DNA from: Gammaproteobacteria bacterium
GTDB taxonomy: Bacteria; Pseudomonadota; Gammaproteobacteria; HyVt-429
Direction: 5' to 3'
Assembly (NCBI GenBank): GCA_013152415.1
Contig: JAADGI010000028.1
Span: 62,001-126,000 of the forward strand
Length of the DNA stretch: 64,000 bases
Shown here: piece by piece, positions 54,781 through 63,939 of the stretch
Numbering within the stretch: the first letter of the stretch is position 1
Layout: each line of letters starts with the position of its first letter
Made by a program: the position numbers and the translations under genes
The notes under the pieces: generated by a model
Databases searched by the model: none
The model's input: only the letters and a program-made list of their open reading frames with translations
Told to the model about the DNA's origin: nothing

Positions 54781-54828
54781 TACCTAGATATACCGTTTTT
54801 TGCTTGGGTTGACCCCAACATATTGTGT
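54781..54828 (-). promoter_or_regulatory. Candidate pair of NrdR boxes upstream of nrdJ
   Basis: Minus-strand ACACAATATGTTGGGG (54813-54828) matches the NrdR consensus ACACWATATATWGTGT at 13 of 16 positions; ACGGTATATCTAGGTA (54781-54796) matches 10 of 16. Their centres are 32 bp apart, about three helical turns, as in known NrdR operators. Confidence 0.5.
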
Positions 54829-55004
54829 TTGGTCGAAAAGAGTAATCCTCTCAAGATCGGCCGTCAATAGACAATTTACAATGGGTGTATCGATGCTCGA
54901 CAAAGGGTCAAAAATGGGGTTTGAGTGGGTATTTTCACAACACCAATCTGGAAATCTGAACCAGATTTCTGAAAAACAGGCCCAACCCTATCTTTCTGCC
55001 CTTT

Positions 55005-57116
55005 TTAACTCGTCAGACGTCGATAGATATCCGCTACCCGGTGAGGCAGGCGCCGGACATCATCAATGACCGTATAATTAACCGCCCCGTACATATGGGG
55101 CAAATAATCCCGTGCCTCACTGTCGATGGTGATACAAAAACTGTGCACACCGGCCTGCTTGGCCTCGATCAGGGCCTTGCGGGTATCTTCAATACCATAT
55201 TGTCCCCGATAGCCATCGTAATCATCGGGCTTGCCATCGGACAGGGTGATCAGTAGCTTGGTACGGGCCTCCACGGCCTGGAGGAGTCCGGTCAAATGGC
55301 GAATGCTCACCCCCATACGGGTGTAGTCCTGGGGCTCGATGCCATTGATCCGGGCGCGCACCTCATCCGTATAGGGCTCCTCGAAGCGCTTGACCCGAAA
55401 TAGCTCACAGCGCTTGCGGGTCATGCCGGAGAATCCATAAATACCGTAACGATCCCCCAATATCTCCAGGGCCTCACACAGCAGTACCAGAGATTCCCGT
55501 TCGGCCTCGTTGATCCAGCCCTTGGTGGAACCACTCATATCCACCATAAACAGCACCGCAATATCCCGCTCGACGCGATGAGACTGGGTAAAGACACGCT
55601 CACTCAGCTCGTGCCCAGACTGGGCATCGGTGAGAGCTTCGACCAGGGCATCCAGGTCCACCTCGTCACCATTTTTCTGCCGTCTCAGGGTCCGGTTTTC
55701 ACCTCGCAGGGCCTCGAAGGTCTTACGCAGAGACGCCACCAGGCCAGCATATTTGACCAGGGTATCGGCCACAAAGGGACCGTCCTGGGGCTTGATGTCG
55801 AGTTCCCGCAACACACACCAGTTCTTGCGATAGTCCTGGCGACGATGATCCCATTCATTATAGAGGTGGGCCCCCTCCTCATGATAAGTCCCCCTCCACA
55901 CATCCTCCGGGGGCCTTTGCGGGCTGGTATCGGGCCGGTAATCCCCGTCTCCAGCGGCATAGAGATATTCATCCGGAATATCACCCAAATCTTGATAGAT
56001 GGACCGTAACAGGGCCTGCACATCATTCGGTGGCACGATAGGCTCCCCGTCCAAGGTCAACTCCGGGGGGCGGTCAATATCGGCCTCAGCCCCCTCGGAT
56101 TGAGTGCCAAAACGACGCTTGGCCGGGGTCAAGGGGTTATCTTGCTGTGCCTGGGCGCCCTCCAGGCCCTCTTGCATCCGCAACAAGGCCTGCTGCAGTA
56201 GGGCCTTTTCCTTTTCCAACCGTGCCTGCATGGCCTGTGCTACCCGTCGCGGTGACAGACTGCCCTGATAACAACAGGGGGCTGGAAGATCACTATTATA
56301 GAGGTGCGACATCAGCCTCACCGTATCGGTGATACTGGCACCGGTTTCACGCAAAGCAGATACCTTGGCCTGCCACCGGCCAGGGGGTTCCGGCATGTCG
56401 GCCAACTGATTGAGGACCTGCATCTCCCGGTACAGCCCGCTCAGATCTCGTTCAATGGCGGCATCAAGACGTACTAATTCCAGGCCATGAAAAAGCTCCA
56501 GCGCCCGTTCCGGGTCTGGGTATTGCGCACACACCGCCTCGATGTCTACCCGGAAACTGCCGTACCAGGTCTGAGCCCACTGGTGGGCGGCCATGGCCTT
56601 GTAAAGGCGAAAATTGTCTTCCTGGCGACTGAATTGCTGCAGACGTGGCGGCAAAAACAGGCTATCGCTGTCGGTATAGACCTCATCGGACGGCGCCACC
56701 TTAAGGGGACGGCCCGACAGGCCTTGTACAAAATGGGCCATCACACCGGCAATGTCGTCAAACTCCACCACCACATCCTTAAATTGCAGCCTGGCGGCAA
56801 AATCGCTGGCGTTCTGCAACACCGCACTACTGGGGAACAGTCCCTTGCGGTCATACACATCCAGGGCACTGAGTATCCATTCCGTAATACCACCCTCATC
56901 CATAACTTTCAGGGCCGCAGCGGCGTGGGAGGCAAACTGATAGGCCAACTCAGGATTGGTCTTGGTGATGACCACCGTCCAGCGCAACACAAAGTCCTGC
57001 TGTGTCCGCATCAAAGGCACCAGCAACGCCGCCGGTTCCTCGGGACGCTGACTGGAGTAAAACAACATCGCCAGTTCGTCTTCGATTTCGTCTAAGCTAA
57101 GAGGTTTATCGCTCAT
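55005..57116 (-). CDS. cbbO: CbbO/NorD-family VWA protein
   Basis: 703-aa adaptor of a MoxR-type ATPase. The N-terminal two-thirds are helical and substrate-binding, with an acidic linker around 340-380. The C-terminal von Willebrand A domain (about 515-700) has the MIDAS motif FMVDMSGSTKG and TLSDGKPDDYDG. In autotrophs CbbQ-CbbO remodels inhibited RuBisCO. The closely related NorQ-NorD and GvpN systems are alternatives. No RuBisCO gene is in the window, so assignment rests on family pattern and on pairing with the ATPase upstream. Confidence 0.85.
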   Translation of the reverse strand: MSDKPLSLDEIEDELAMLFYSSQRPEEPAALLVPLMRTQQDFVLRWTVVITKTNPELAYQFASHAAAALKVMDEGGITEWILSALDVYDRKGLFPSSAVLQNASDFAARLQFKDVVVEFDDIAGVMAHFVQGLSGRPLKVAPSDEVYTDSDSLFLPPRLQQFSRQEDNFRLYKAMAAHQWAQTWYGSFRVDIEAVCAQYPDPERALELFHGLELVRLDAAIERDLSGLYREMQVLNQLADMPEPPGRWQAKVSALRETGASITDTVRLMSHLYNSDLPAPCCYQGSLSPRRVAQAMQARLEKEKALLQQALLRMQEGLEGAQAQQDNPLTPAKRRFGTQSEGAEADIDRPPELTLDGEPIVPPNDVQALLRSIYQDLGDIPDEYLYAAGDGDYRPDTSPQRPPEDVWRGTYHEEGAHLYNEWDHRRQDYRKNWCVLRELDIKPQDGPFVADTLVKYAGLVASLRKTFEALRGENRTLRRQKNGDEVDLDALVEALTDAQSGHELSERVFTQSHRVERDIAVLFMVDMSGSTKGWINEAERESLVLLCEALEILGDRYGIYGFSGMTRKRCELFRVKRFEEPYTDEVRARINGIEPQDYTRMGVSIRHLTGLLQAVEARTKLLITLSDGKPDDYDGYRGQYGIEDTRKALIEAKQAGVHSFCITIDSEARDYLPHMYGAVNYTVIDDVRRLPHRVADIYRRLTS

Positions 57117-57134
57117 TTTTTGGGTCTATTGAAG

Positions 57135-57341
57135 TAACGCAGAGTTCGCGGAGGCGCAAAGGACGCAAAGATAATCCCTGTATCACTGTGACCGTATCGT
57201 TAGCATAGCCACCAATGCAGTAGTGTATTGCTCATTTCTCAAGTGACCGAATTAACACAGACTTCGGTACACCCCTCGAGAGGTAGGGCACCAGGAGTCA
57301 ATCTGTCTCTGCGCCTTTGCGCCTCCGCGAACTCTGCGTTA
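57135..57341. repeat. Perfect 28-bp inverted repeat pair between cbbQ and cbbO
   Basis: Arm 57135-57162 (TAACGCAGAGTTCGCGGAGG then CGCAAAGG) and arm 57314-57341 are exact reverse complements with 151 nt between them. The loop includes an ACCCCTCGAGAGGTAGGGCACC segment similar to the TACCCCACGAGGGGGCACC repeats at 31033 and 38151. It separates two genes that are usually close together. Confidence 0.88.
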
Positions 57342-57351
57342 AATACGGGCG

Positions 57352-58164
57352 CTAAAACAAGGAAGAACTCAATTCATGCACCGCAGTGAGCATTTCCACG
57401 TCGTCGGTGAGGGCCTCGGTCACGGCACTGCGACAGGCATCCCGGGGGGCGATGCCGGAGACGATCAATTTACCCGCATGAACCAATAATCTTGTGCTGG
57501 CCCCTTCATCCAGGCCGCTGCCCTTGAGGTTGCGGGTCATGTGGGCAAATTTCACCAGCTTGGCCGCCACCTGGGGGTCCACCCCCGACTCCTGAACCAC
57601 AATCTTTTGTTCCAAACTTTTGTCGGGATAATTGAAGTCCAGGGCAATGAAGCGCTGCCGGGTACTCTGTTTCAGCTCCTTGAGTACACTCTGGTATCCC
57701 GGGTTGTAGGAGATGACCAAACTGAAATCAGCGGTGGCGGTTAATAGCTCACCGGTCTTCTCCACCGGCAGTTGGCGGCGGTCATCCGCCAGGGGATGAA
57801 TGACCACGGTGGTGTCTTTACGGGCCTCCACGATTTCATCCAGATAGCAGATACCACCACAACGGACAGCCTCGGCAAGTGGGCCATCCACCCAGCGGGT
57901 CTCACCCCCTATAATGAGATAACGGCCCACCAAATCTGAAGCCGTCAGATCATCGTGACAGGAAACGGTGATCAGGGGCCGTTTCAGCCGCCAGGCCATA
58001 TGCTCCATGAAGCGGGTCTTGCCACAGCCAGTAGGCCCCTTCAACAACACTGGCAATTGGTTGTTGTAGGCCGCCTGAAATAACTCAATTTCACGCCCCA
58101 CGGACTCATAATAGGGTTCCTCACTAACGAGGTATTGTTCAGATTTTAGAATTTGTGCAGCCAA
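57352..58164 (-). CDS. cbbQ: CbbQ/NirQ/NorQ-family MoxR ATPase
   Basis: 270-aa AAA+ ATPase. Walker A LLKGPTGCGKTRFMEHMAW (about 41-59), SCHDDLTASDLVGRYLI, Walker B GGICYLDEIVEARKD, and the sensor region FSLVISYNPGYQSV. The ASDLVGR and PGYQ motifs are characteristic of CbbQ/NorQ. It pairs with the VWA protein downstream as a RuBisCO-activase-type machine. The 235-bp gap with a hairpin-forming repeat before cbbO may lower expression of cbbO relative to cbbQ. Confidence 0.88.
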   Translation of the reverse strand: MAAQILKSEQYLVSEEPYYESVGREIELFQAAYNNQLPVLLKGPTGCGKTRFMEHMAWRLKRPLITVSCHDDLTASDLVGRYLIIGGETRWVDGPLAEAVRCGGICYLDEIVEARKDTTVVIHPLADDRRQLPVEKTGELLTATADFSLVISYNPGYQSVLKELKQSTRQRFIALDFNYPDKSLEQKIVVQESGVDPQVAAKLVKFAHMTRNLKGSGLDEGASTRLLVHAGKLIVSGIAPRDACRSAVTEALTDDVEMLTAVHELSSSLF

Positions 58165-58698
58165 ATCAGGATATCCTTAAAATGTTTTCAGTCACCGTGT
58201 ATTTGAAGGGGAAGTGCCGTAGGCAGGCCACCGCACCGGGCTTAACCGCAAAAGCGAGAGTATGCCAAAGAATGTCTGTCAAGGGTGTCCTTTTTGCACC
58301 AGGATTTGCCAACCCTGCAGCAGAATGACGATCCTTTTGTAGGGTGATCAACCTTGGCCAAAACAGTCATTCATCCAATCTATCAAGGCATTAAAATTTC
58401 AATCTTCATTACAGCAACCGGGAGTGGCGAAGTGATCGCCAGCAGGGTATTGTTCCCCCTCCCCGCACCCCGGCCCTGGTGGTCTTTTAGGGTACAGAAG
58501 CGACCCGTTGGGTGTTGGATGGGTTTGAATTGGGTTGTTACGGTGCCTGTTTAGGCCGTTTCAACCACTGCCACGCGGGAATCAAAAATCCCGGCCAGGC
58601 CTTTTCTCCAATCTACAAGGTCAGGTTTTAAATGTCCGGAATATCCGGCGTGGTCATTTTAAAGGTTTTAATTTCACGAATCTGGTGGAGGTTCATCA
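58165..58698. other. Divergent regulatory region between cbbQ and qmoA
   Basis: 534 bp, expected to hold the promoters for both cbbQO and the qmo operon. Visible elements: a perfect TTGACA on the minus strand near 58275, without a well-spaced -10, and a TCCGGAATATCCGG palindrome (58634-58647) about 50 nt before the qmoA start. The short frames here are not convincing. Confidence 0.45.
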
Positions 58699-59991
58699 AT
58701 GACGGATTTAGTCGCGACAAACGAGACTATCCTGGTAGTCGGTGGCGGCATCAGCGGCATGACTGCGGCTATTGAAGCCGCCGAATGCGGCAAGGATGTG
58801 GTCCTGATCGAAAAGTCCCCGGCCCTGGGTGGGCGGGTGAGTCAGCTCTATAAGTACTTTCCCAAGCTGTGTCACCCGACTTGTGGCCTGGAAATCAACC
58901 TACGTCGGCTCAAGGCCCAAAAGCGTCTGCGTGTGGTGACCATGGCAGAGGTCACCGGCATCAGCGGCAAGGCCGGTGACTACAGCGTGTCGGTCAAGGT
59001 ATCACCACGTTATGTCAACGATAATTGCACCGCCTGTGGTGCCTGTGCTGAAGTGGTCAGCAGCGAGATCGATGATCCGTTTCAGTACAACATGAGCAAG
59101 ACCAAGGCCGCCTACCTGCCCTTTAACATGGCCTACCCCCAACGCTACGTCATTGATGGCTCTATCATCGGCACCCCGGAGGCCGATCAGGCCAAGGCCG
59201 CCTGTAAATTTGATGCCGTGGACCTGGACATGACCGAAGAAACCCTTGAACTCAAGGCCGGTGCAGTGATCTGGGCCACCGGTTGGAAGCCCTATGATGC
59301 CAACAAGATTCAACCCTATGGCTACGACCGCTACGCCAACGTCATCACCAGCGTCGAATTTGAGCGCATGATGGACCCCTTTGGCCCCACGCAAGGCAAA
59401 TTGTTACGCCCTTCGGATGGCAAAGAGGCCAAGAATATCGCCTTCATCCAGTGCGCCGGTTCCCGTGATCGCAATCACCTCACCCATTGCTCACGCATCT
59501 GCTGCATGGCCTCACTCAAGCAAAGCACCTATCTCACCGAGCAATACGGTGATGACGATGCCGCCCAGTCGACCATCTACTATATCGACATCCGCGCCAT
59601 CGATCGCTTTGAAGACTTCTACAAGAAGGTCCAGGCCGACCCCAAGACGGCCTTTATCAAATCCAAGGTCGCCAACATCACCGAAGACAGTGGCACCGGT
59701 GACGTCATCCTCCACGGGGTCAATACGGAAGGCTATCACCGCTATGACAACAGTCATGACCTGTGTGTGCTGGCCGTGGGCATGACCCCCAATGCCAACA
59801 TCGAAGAAGTGACCGCCGATGTCCACACCGACGTCAGTGGATTCATCGAGGCCGACGAGGCCAACGGTGCCATCTTTGGGGCCGGGTGTGCGAGCAATGC
59901 CCTGGACGTGAACCGCTCGATTCAACACGCGACAGCGGCAAGTTTACGCGCGATTCAAGTCGTGAATCGCGTTGCCACTGCGGAGGCTTAA
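58699..59991 (+). CDS. qmoA: QmoA, HdrA-like flavoprotein of the Qmo complex
   Basis: 430-aa FAD protein related to HdrA. FAD-binding VVGGGISGMTAAIEAAECGK (about 14-33), conserved Cys motif KLCHPTCGLEINLRR, a further Cys cluster NCTACGACAEVVSS, and CAGSRDRNHLTHCSRICCMA. In sulfate reducers and some sulfur oxidisers Qmo shuttles electrons between APS reductase and the quinone pool; oxidation of sulfite via APS would use it in reverse. A GGAGG site precedes the ATG. First gene of qmoAB-hdrCB. Confidence 0.95.
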   Translation: MTDLVATNETILVVGGGISGMTAAIEAAECGKDVVLIEKSPALGGRVSQLYKYFPKLCHPTCGLEINLRRLKAQKRLRVVTMAEVTGISGKAGDYSVSVKVSPRYVNDNCTACGACAEVVSSEIDDPFQYNMSKTKAAYLPFNMAYPQRYVIDGSIIGTPEADQAKAACKFDAVDLDMTEETLELKAGAVIWATGWKPYDANKIQPYGYDRYANVITSVEFERMMDPFGPTQGKLLRPSDGKEAKNIAFIQCAGSRDRNHLTHCSRICCMASLKQSTYLTEQYGDDDAAQSTIYYIDIRAIDRFEDFYKKVQADPKTAFIKSKVANITEDSGTGDVILHGVNTEGYHRYDNSHDLCVLAVGMTPNANIEEVTADVHTDVSGFIEADEANGAIFGAGCASNALDVNRSIQHATAASLRAIQVVNRVATAEA

Positions 59992-59995
59992 GACA

Positions 59996-62215
59996 ATGGC
60001 AGACGAAAAAAAGATAGCAGCATATATTTGTCAGGGCTGTGGGCTGGGCGATCGCCTGGATACCTCAGAATTGGCGAAGGTTGCAGAGAAAGAAGGTAAG
60101 GCCGCAATCGTGCGCGAACACGCATTCCTGTGTAATGCCGATGGTGTGGCCACCATCCAAAAAGATATTGATTCCGAGGGTGTCACCCATGTCTGTGTGG
60201 CAGCCTGTTCACGTCGCGCCAAGACCGAGGCCTTTGGCTTCGATAAGGTGGCCGTATCTCGTGCCAATCTGCGTGAAGGCGTGATCTGGAGCCAGCCGAA
60301 TACTGATGATGCCAAGGAACTCACCCAGGACATGGCCGCCGATTACATACGTATGGGCTGCGCCGAAGTGAGTTTCATGAAGGCCCCCGATACCAACCCC
60401 AATCACGGCAGCAACAAGCGTATCCTGGTGGTGGGGGGCGGTATCACCGGCATGACGGCCGCGCTGGAAGTGGCGCAGACCGGCTATGATGTGCTGCTGG
60501 TGGAAAAAGACGCCCAACTGGGTGGCCAGGCCGCCAAGCTGCACAAGCGTCAACCCAACCACGAACCCTATGCCGACCCCCAGGACACCGGCATCAGTGA
60601 GATGATCGCAGCGATTGAGGCCGAGGCCAAAATCACCGTCAGCCTCAATGCCCATATCACCCGTACCAGCGGTGCACCGGGGCAATTTAGCGTGGACATC
60701 TCCACCGAGAGCGGCAGCACCCAGACTGAGAATGTAGGCGCCATCATCCAGGCCTCCGGTTTCACCCCCTACGACGCCAGCAAGCTCGACTATCTGGGCT
60801 ATGGCAAGGGGGCCGACATCGTCGATCAGATGGGGCTGGAAGAACTGGCCCGCAAGGCCAATGGCAAGGGCATCACCCGCCCCTCCGATGGCCAGGAAAT
60901 CAAAAAGGTGGTGTTCGTCCAATGCGCCGGCCAACGTAGCGAGAAGGATGGCGAACTGGCCTATTGCTCTGGCCACTGCTGTAACACCTCCATCAAGCAG
61001 GCTATGTATTTCAAAGACGCCAACCCGGAGGTGGACACCACCATCCTTTATACCGACCTGCGCACCCCGGGGAACGGTGAAGACTTCTATCGCAGCGCCC
61101 AACGTAAGGGTGTGATCTTTGCCAAAGGCCAGGTCAGTGAAGTCGATGCCAACGGCAACGGTGCCAAGGTCAAATTCAAGGATCTCATCCTCGATGATGA
61201 TGTGGAGATAGATGCGGATCTCGTGGTTCTGGCCACCGGCCAGGTGGCCAATTCCGGTGTCGACATCGACGAGGTGCCACAGAATGAACCCGGCCAGTGG
61301 GAAGTCTCAGTGGACTCCATCCTCAACATGGACTATCGCCAGGGCAAAGACATGCCCCACCTGCGCCACGGCTTCCAGGATTCCCACTTCATTTGTTTTC
61401 CTTATGAAACCCGCCGCACCGGTATCTATACCTGCGGACCGGTACGCCGCCCCATGGACATGGTACAGGCCAGCGAAGACGCCACCGGCGCGGCCCTAAA
61501 GGCGATCCAAGCGGTGGAAAACGCGGAGCTGGGCCGTGCCGCCCATCCCCGTTCCGGTGATCTGTCCTATCCGGAATTTCGCAAGGAAGGCTGCACCCAG
61601 TGCAAACGCTGTACTGTGGAATGCCCGTTCGGTGCCATTGATGAAGATGAAAAACGTTACCCCAAATTCAACGAGAGCCGTTGCCGCCGTTGTGGCACCT
61701 GCATGGGGGCCTGCCCGGTGCGCGTGATTTCGTTTGAGAATTATTCCATCGACACCGTCGGCCAACAGATCAAGGCCGTGAGCATGCCCGATGAATTTGA
61801 GGAAAAACCACGTATCCTGGCGCTGGCTTGTGAGAATGACGCCTACCCGGCCCTGGATATGGCAGGCATGAATAGGCTGCAATACAGCGCCTTCGTCCGT
61901 GCCATACCGGTACGTTGCCTCGGTTCAGTAAGCACCTCCTGGATCACCGATGCTATGAACAGCGGCTATGACGGGGTCGTCCTGATGGGTTGTAAACACG
62001 GTGATGACTATCAGTGCCACTTCGTCAAAGGTTCAGAACTGGCCAATACCCGCATGAGCAAAATTGGTGACACCCTGGAGCAGCTTGACCTGGAGGGCGA
62101 ACGTGTCGCCACCCACGAAGTCGCGATTACCGACATCCAGCGGGTTCCGGAATTGATTAACGAGATGGCTGCCAAGGTTGAAGAACTGGGCATGAATCCG
62201 TTCAAAGACTTCTAG
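59996..62215 (+). CDS. qmoB: QmoB, HdrA/MvhD-like flavoprotein with two [4Fe-4S] clusters
   Basis: 739 aa from the ATG at 59996, which has GGAGG 10 nt upstream; a longer frame overlaps qmoA. N-terminal Cys motif YICQGCGLGD; FAD motif VVGGGITGMTAALEVAQTGY (about 143); GQRSEKDGELAYCSGHCC; two ferredoxin-type clusters CTQCKRCTVECP and CRRCGTCMGACP (about 535-580); and a C-terminal MvhD-like domain (VVLMGCKHGDDYQCHFVKGS). This layout is diagnostic of QmoB. Confidence 0.95.
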   Translation: MADEKKIAAYICQGCGLGDRLDTSELAKVAEKEGKAAIVREHAFLCNADGVATIQKDIDSEGVTHVCVAACSRRAKTEAFGFDKVAVSRANLREGVIWSQPNTDDAKELTQDMAADYIRMGCAEVSFMKAPDTNPNHGSNKRILVVGGGITGMTAALEVAQTGYDVLLVEKDAQLGGQAAKLHKRQPNHEPYADPQDTGISEMIAAIEAEAKITVSLNAHITRTSGAPGQFSVDISTESGSTQTENVGAIIQASGFTPYDASKLDYLGYGKGADIVDQMGLEELARKANGKGITRPSDGQEIKKVVFVQCAGQRSEKDGELAYCSGHCCNTSIKQAMYFKDANPEVDTTILYTDLRTPGNGEDFYRSAQRKGVIFAKGQVSEVDANGNGAKVKFKDLILDDDVEIDADLVVLATGQVANSGVDIDEVPQNEPGQWEVSVDSILNMDYRQGKDMPHLRHGFQDSHFICFPYETRRTGIYTCGPVRRPMDMVQASEDATGAALKAIQAVENAELGRAAHPRSGDLSYPEFRKEGCTQCKRCTVECPFGAIDEDEKRYPKFNESRCRRCGTCMGACPVRVISFENYSIDTVGQQIKAVSMPDEFEEKPRILALACENDAYPALDMAGMNRLQYSAFVRAIPVRCLGSVSTSWITDAMNSGYDGVVLMGCKHGDDYQCHFVKGSELANTRMSKIGDTLEQLDLEGERVATHEVAITDIQRVPELINEMAAKVEELGMNPFKDF

Positions 62216-62227
62216 GAGAAATTAGAA

Positions 62228-62851
62228 ATGACAGCGACCAACACCGCAATGGTGGCCAAGTATCAAAACAACTTCCTGCAGGAAGTTGAGGCCAACGTAG
62301 AGGAAGGGGATTGGGTCAAGATGTGCATGCAATGCGGCGTGTGCGCCGGGTCCTGCCCCCTGGGCAATGCCTGGGAACACCCACCCCAGGAAATCTTCAT
62401 GATGATTCGAGCCGGCAAGCGTGAAGAGGTGCTGAGCTCGGAAAGCATGTGGATGTGCACCTCTTGTTACAACTGTATCGTGCGTTGTCCACGAGAGTTG
62501 CCCATCACCCACATCATGCATGGCCTGGCCAACTACGCCCACCGTCTGGGTATCGCCCACAAGAAAAACCCGACCCGGCGCTTTGCCAAAATCTTCTGGA
62601 ACAATATATCCAAGAGTGGTCGTGTCAACGAACTGTCCCTGTCCATCAAATTGTACTTTATGGACGGTATTGTGAGTGGCATCAAAAAGGGCCTGCAAAT
62701 GATGGGTGTCGGTCTGGGGCTGGTGAAAACCGGTCGTCTGGACCCCATGGCACTGATCTCCCACAAGGGCATCAAAGACACCAAGGGCCTTCAAGCCATG
62801 TTGAAGAAGGCCAACGAAATCGAAGACAAGCGCAAAGGTTACGCTTCTTAA
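62228..62851 (+). CDS. hdrC: HdrC-like [4Fe-4S] protein, replaces the N-terminal part of QmoC
   Basis: 207-aa iron-sulfur protein with two cubane motifs, CMQCGVCAGSCPLG (about 33-46) and CTSCYNCIVRCPREL (about 77-91). It matches HdrC and the N-terminal half of QmoC but stops before the cytochrome-b-like membrane domain found in true QmoC; no long hydrophobic helices are present. 12 bp after qmoB, 14 bp before hdrB. Confidence 0.93.
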   Translation: MTATNTAMVAKYQNNFLQEVEANVEEGDWVKMCMQCGVCAGSCPLGNAWEHPPQEIFMMIRAGKREEVLSSESMWMCTSCYNCIVRCPRELPITHIMHGLANYAHRLGIAHKKNPTRRFAKIFWNNISKSGRVNELSLSIKLYFMDGIVSGIKKGLQMMGVGLGLVKTGRLDPMALISHKGIKDTKGLQAMLKKANEIEDKRKGYAS

Positions 62852-62865
62852 GGGGCACTAAAATT

Positions 62866-63771
62866 ATGGCGAAAAAAGAATATTCCTTCTATCCCGGCTG
62901 TTCGTCTGAACGCAAGGCATCGGCCTCCAACTACATGGTCTCGGTGGAATCCATGTGCAAGACCCTGGATATTCAGCTCAACGAGATTCCAGACTGGAAT
63001 TGTTGTGGTGCCTCCATTGGCTATGCCGAGGGCGGTGAACTACCCCGCCATACCCTGAACGCACGCAATATCGCCCTTAGCGAGAAGCACAATGCCAATC
63101 AGGACATCGTCGCCACCTGTGCCGCCTGCTGGTTGGGCACCAAAGAGACCCAGGAACGGCTATCCCACTCCGAACAAATGCTCGCCGATACTAAGGAATC
63201 CCTTAAAGAGGCCGGCTTGGAGAATGACTACAAGGGTGAAGTTCCCATTCGTCATATGGTGGAAGTGCTTATTGAAGACTTCGGTTATGAAGCACTGGGC
63301 AAACCGGTGACCAAACCTCTGCAAGGCATCAAGATCGCCGGTTATGTGGGCTGCCAGACTAACCGCCCCTTCGGTGTGGACGGCGAATCATTTGAAAACC
63401 CCAAGTATCTGGACAAACTGGTGGAGACCATGGGCGCCGAGCCGGTGGAAAACTATGACCAAAAGGTCACCTGCTGTGGCGGAGCTTTAGCCTTTTCCGA
63501 ACCGGAAAAGAGCCAGGTCCAGATCAAGAAGATCATTGAGTCCGCCTATGATCACGGTGCCGAGATGATCGTCACCCCCTGCCCGGTGTGCCAGATGAAT
63601 GTGGAGGTCTATCAGGACCAGATCAACAAGACCTACGGCACCAAGTTCAAAATCCCGGTGACCTACTACAGCCAATTGATGGCCGTGGCCTATGGCAGTA
63701 ACGCCAAAGAGGCCGGACTCAATGGCAATATCGTGCGCGCACCTCAACTGGAAGAGATTGCAGCAAAGTAG
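62866..63771 (+). CDS. hdrB: HdrB-like protein with two CCG domains
   Basis: 301 aa from the ATG at 62866 (MAKKEYSFYPGCSSERK). Two CCG-type cysteine-rich domains: YPGC...WNCCGAS...CAACW, and GCQTNRP...VTCCGGA...CPVCQMN, the ligands of the noncubane cluster in heterodisulfide reductase. The reading frame is open for 139 codons further upstream, but that part overlaps hdrC in another frame and is not real. Last gene before the terminator. Confidence 0.94.
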   Translation: MAKKEYSFYPGCSSERKASASNYMVSVESMCKTLDIQLNEIPDWNCCGASIGYAEGGELPRHTLNARNIALSEKHNANQDIVATCAACWLGTKETQERLSHSEQMLADTKESLKEAGLENDYKGEVPIRHMVEVLIEDFGYEALGKPVTKPLQGIKIAGYVGCQTNRPFGVDGESFENPKYLDKLVETMGAEPVENYDQKVTCCGGALAFSEPEKSQVQIKKIIESAYDHGAEMIVTPCPVCQMNVEVYQDQINKTYGTKFKIPVTYYSQLMAVAYGSNAKEAGLNGNIVRAPQLEEIAAK

Positions 63772-63823
63772 AGAAAGCCTCCTGTGACCACAATCAATCA
63801 ACACGGTCTCTAAAAGTGCTACC

Positions 63824-63849
63824 AAGCCCGCCATTCGGCGGGCTTTTTT
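63824..63849 (+). terminator. Terminator of the qmoAB-hdrCB operon
   Basis: AAGCCCGCC-ATTC-GGCGGGCTT followed by TTTTG, about 53 nt after the hdrB stop. Perfect nine-base stem and a T-run: a classic intrinsic terminator. Confidence 0.92.
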
Positions 63850-63939
63850 GTTCCTGATACCCCGCTTCACAACAACAGGAAAGAGCGTTGTCGCATCCCC
63901 ATTGACTGGGGCAGGAATGATAAACTACCCCACCCTGCC

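Noticed and set aside
54766-55004. Cobalamin riboswitch upstream of the B12-dependent reductase
   Set aside because: No B12-box-like conserved segment was recognised; NrdR-like boxes explain the palindromic elements better.
54800-55069. Plus-strand 89-codon frame between nrdJ and cbbO
   Set aside because: It overlaps the candidate NrdR site and the end of cbbO, with no ribosome site or motif.
62449-62865. N-terminal extension of HdrB by 139 codons
   Set aside because: It overlaps hdrC in a different frame; the ATG at 62866 gives the canonical HdrB start and follows hdrC by 14 bp.
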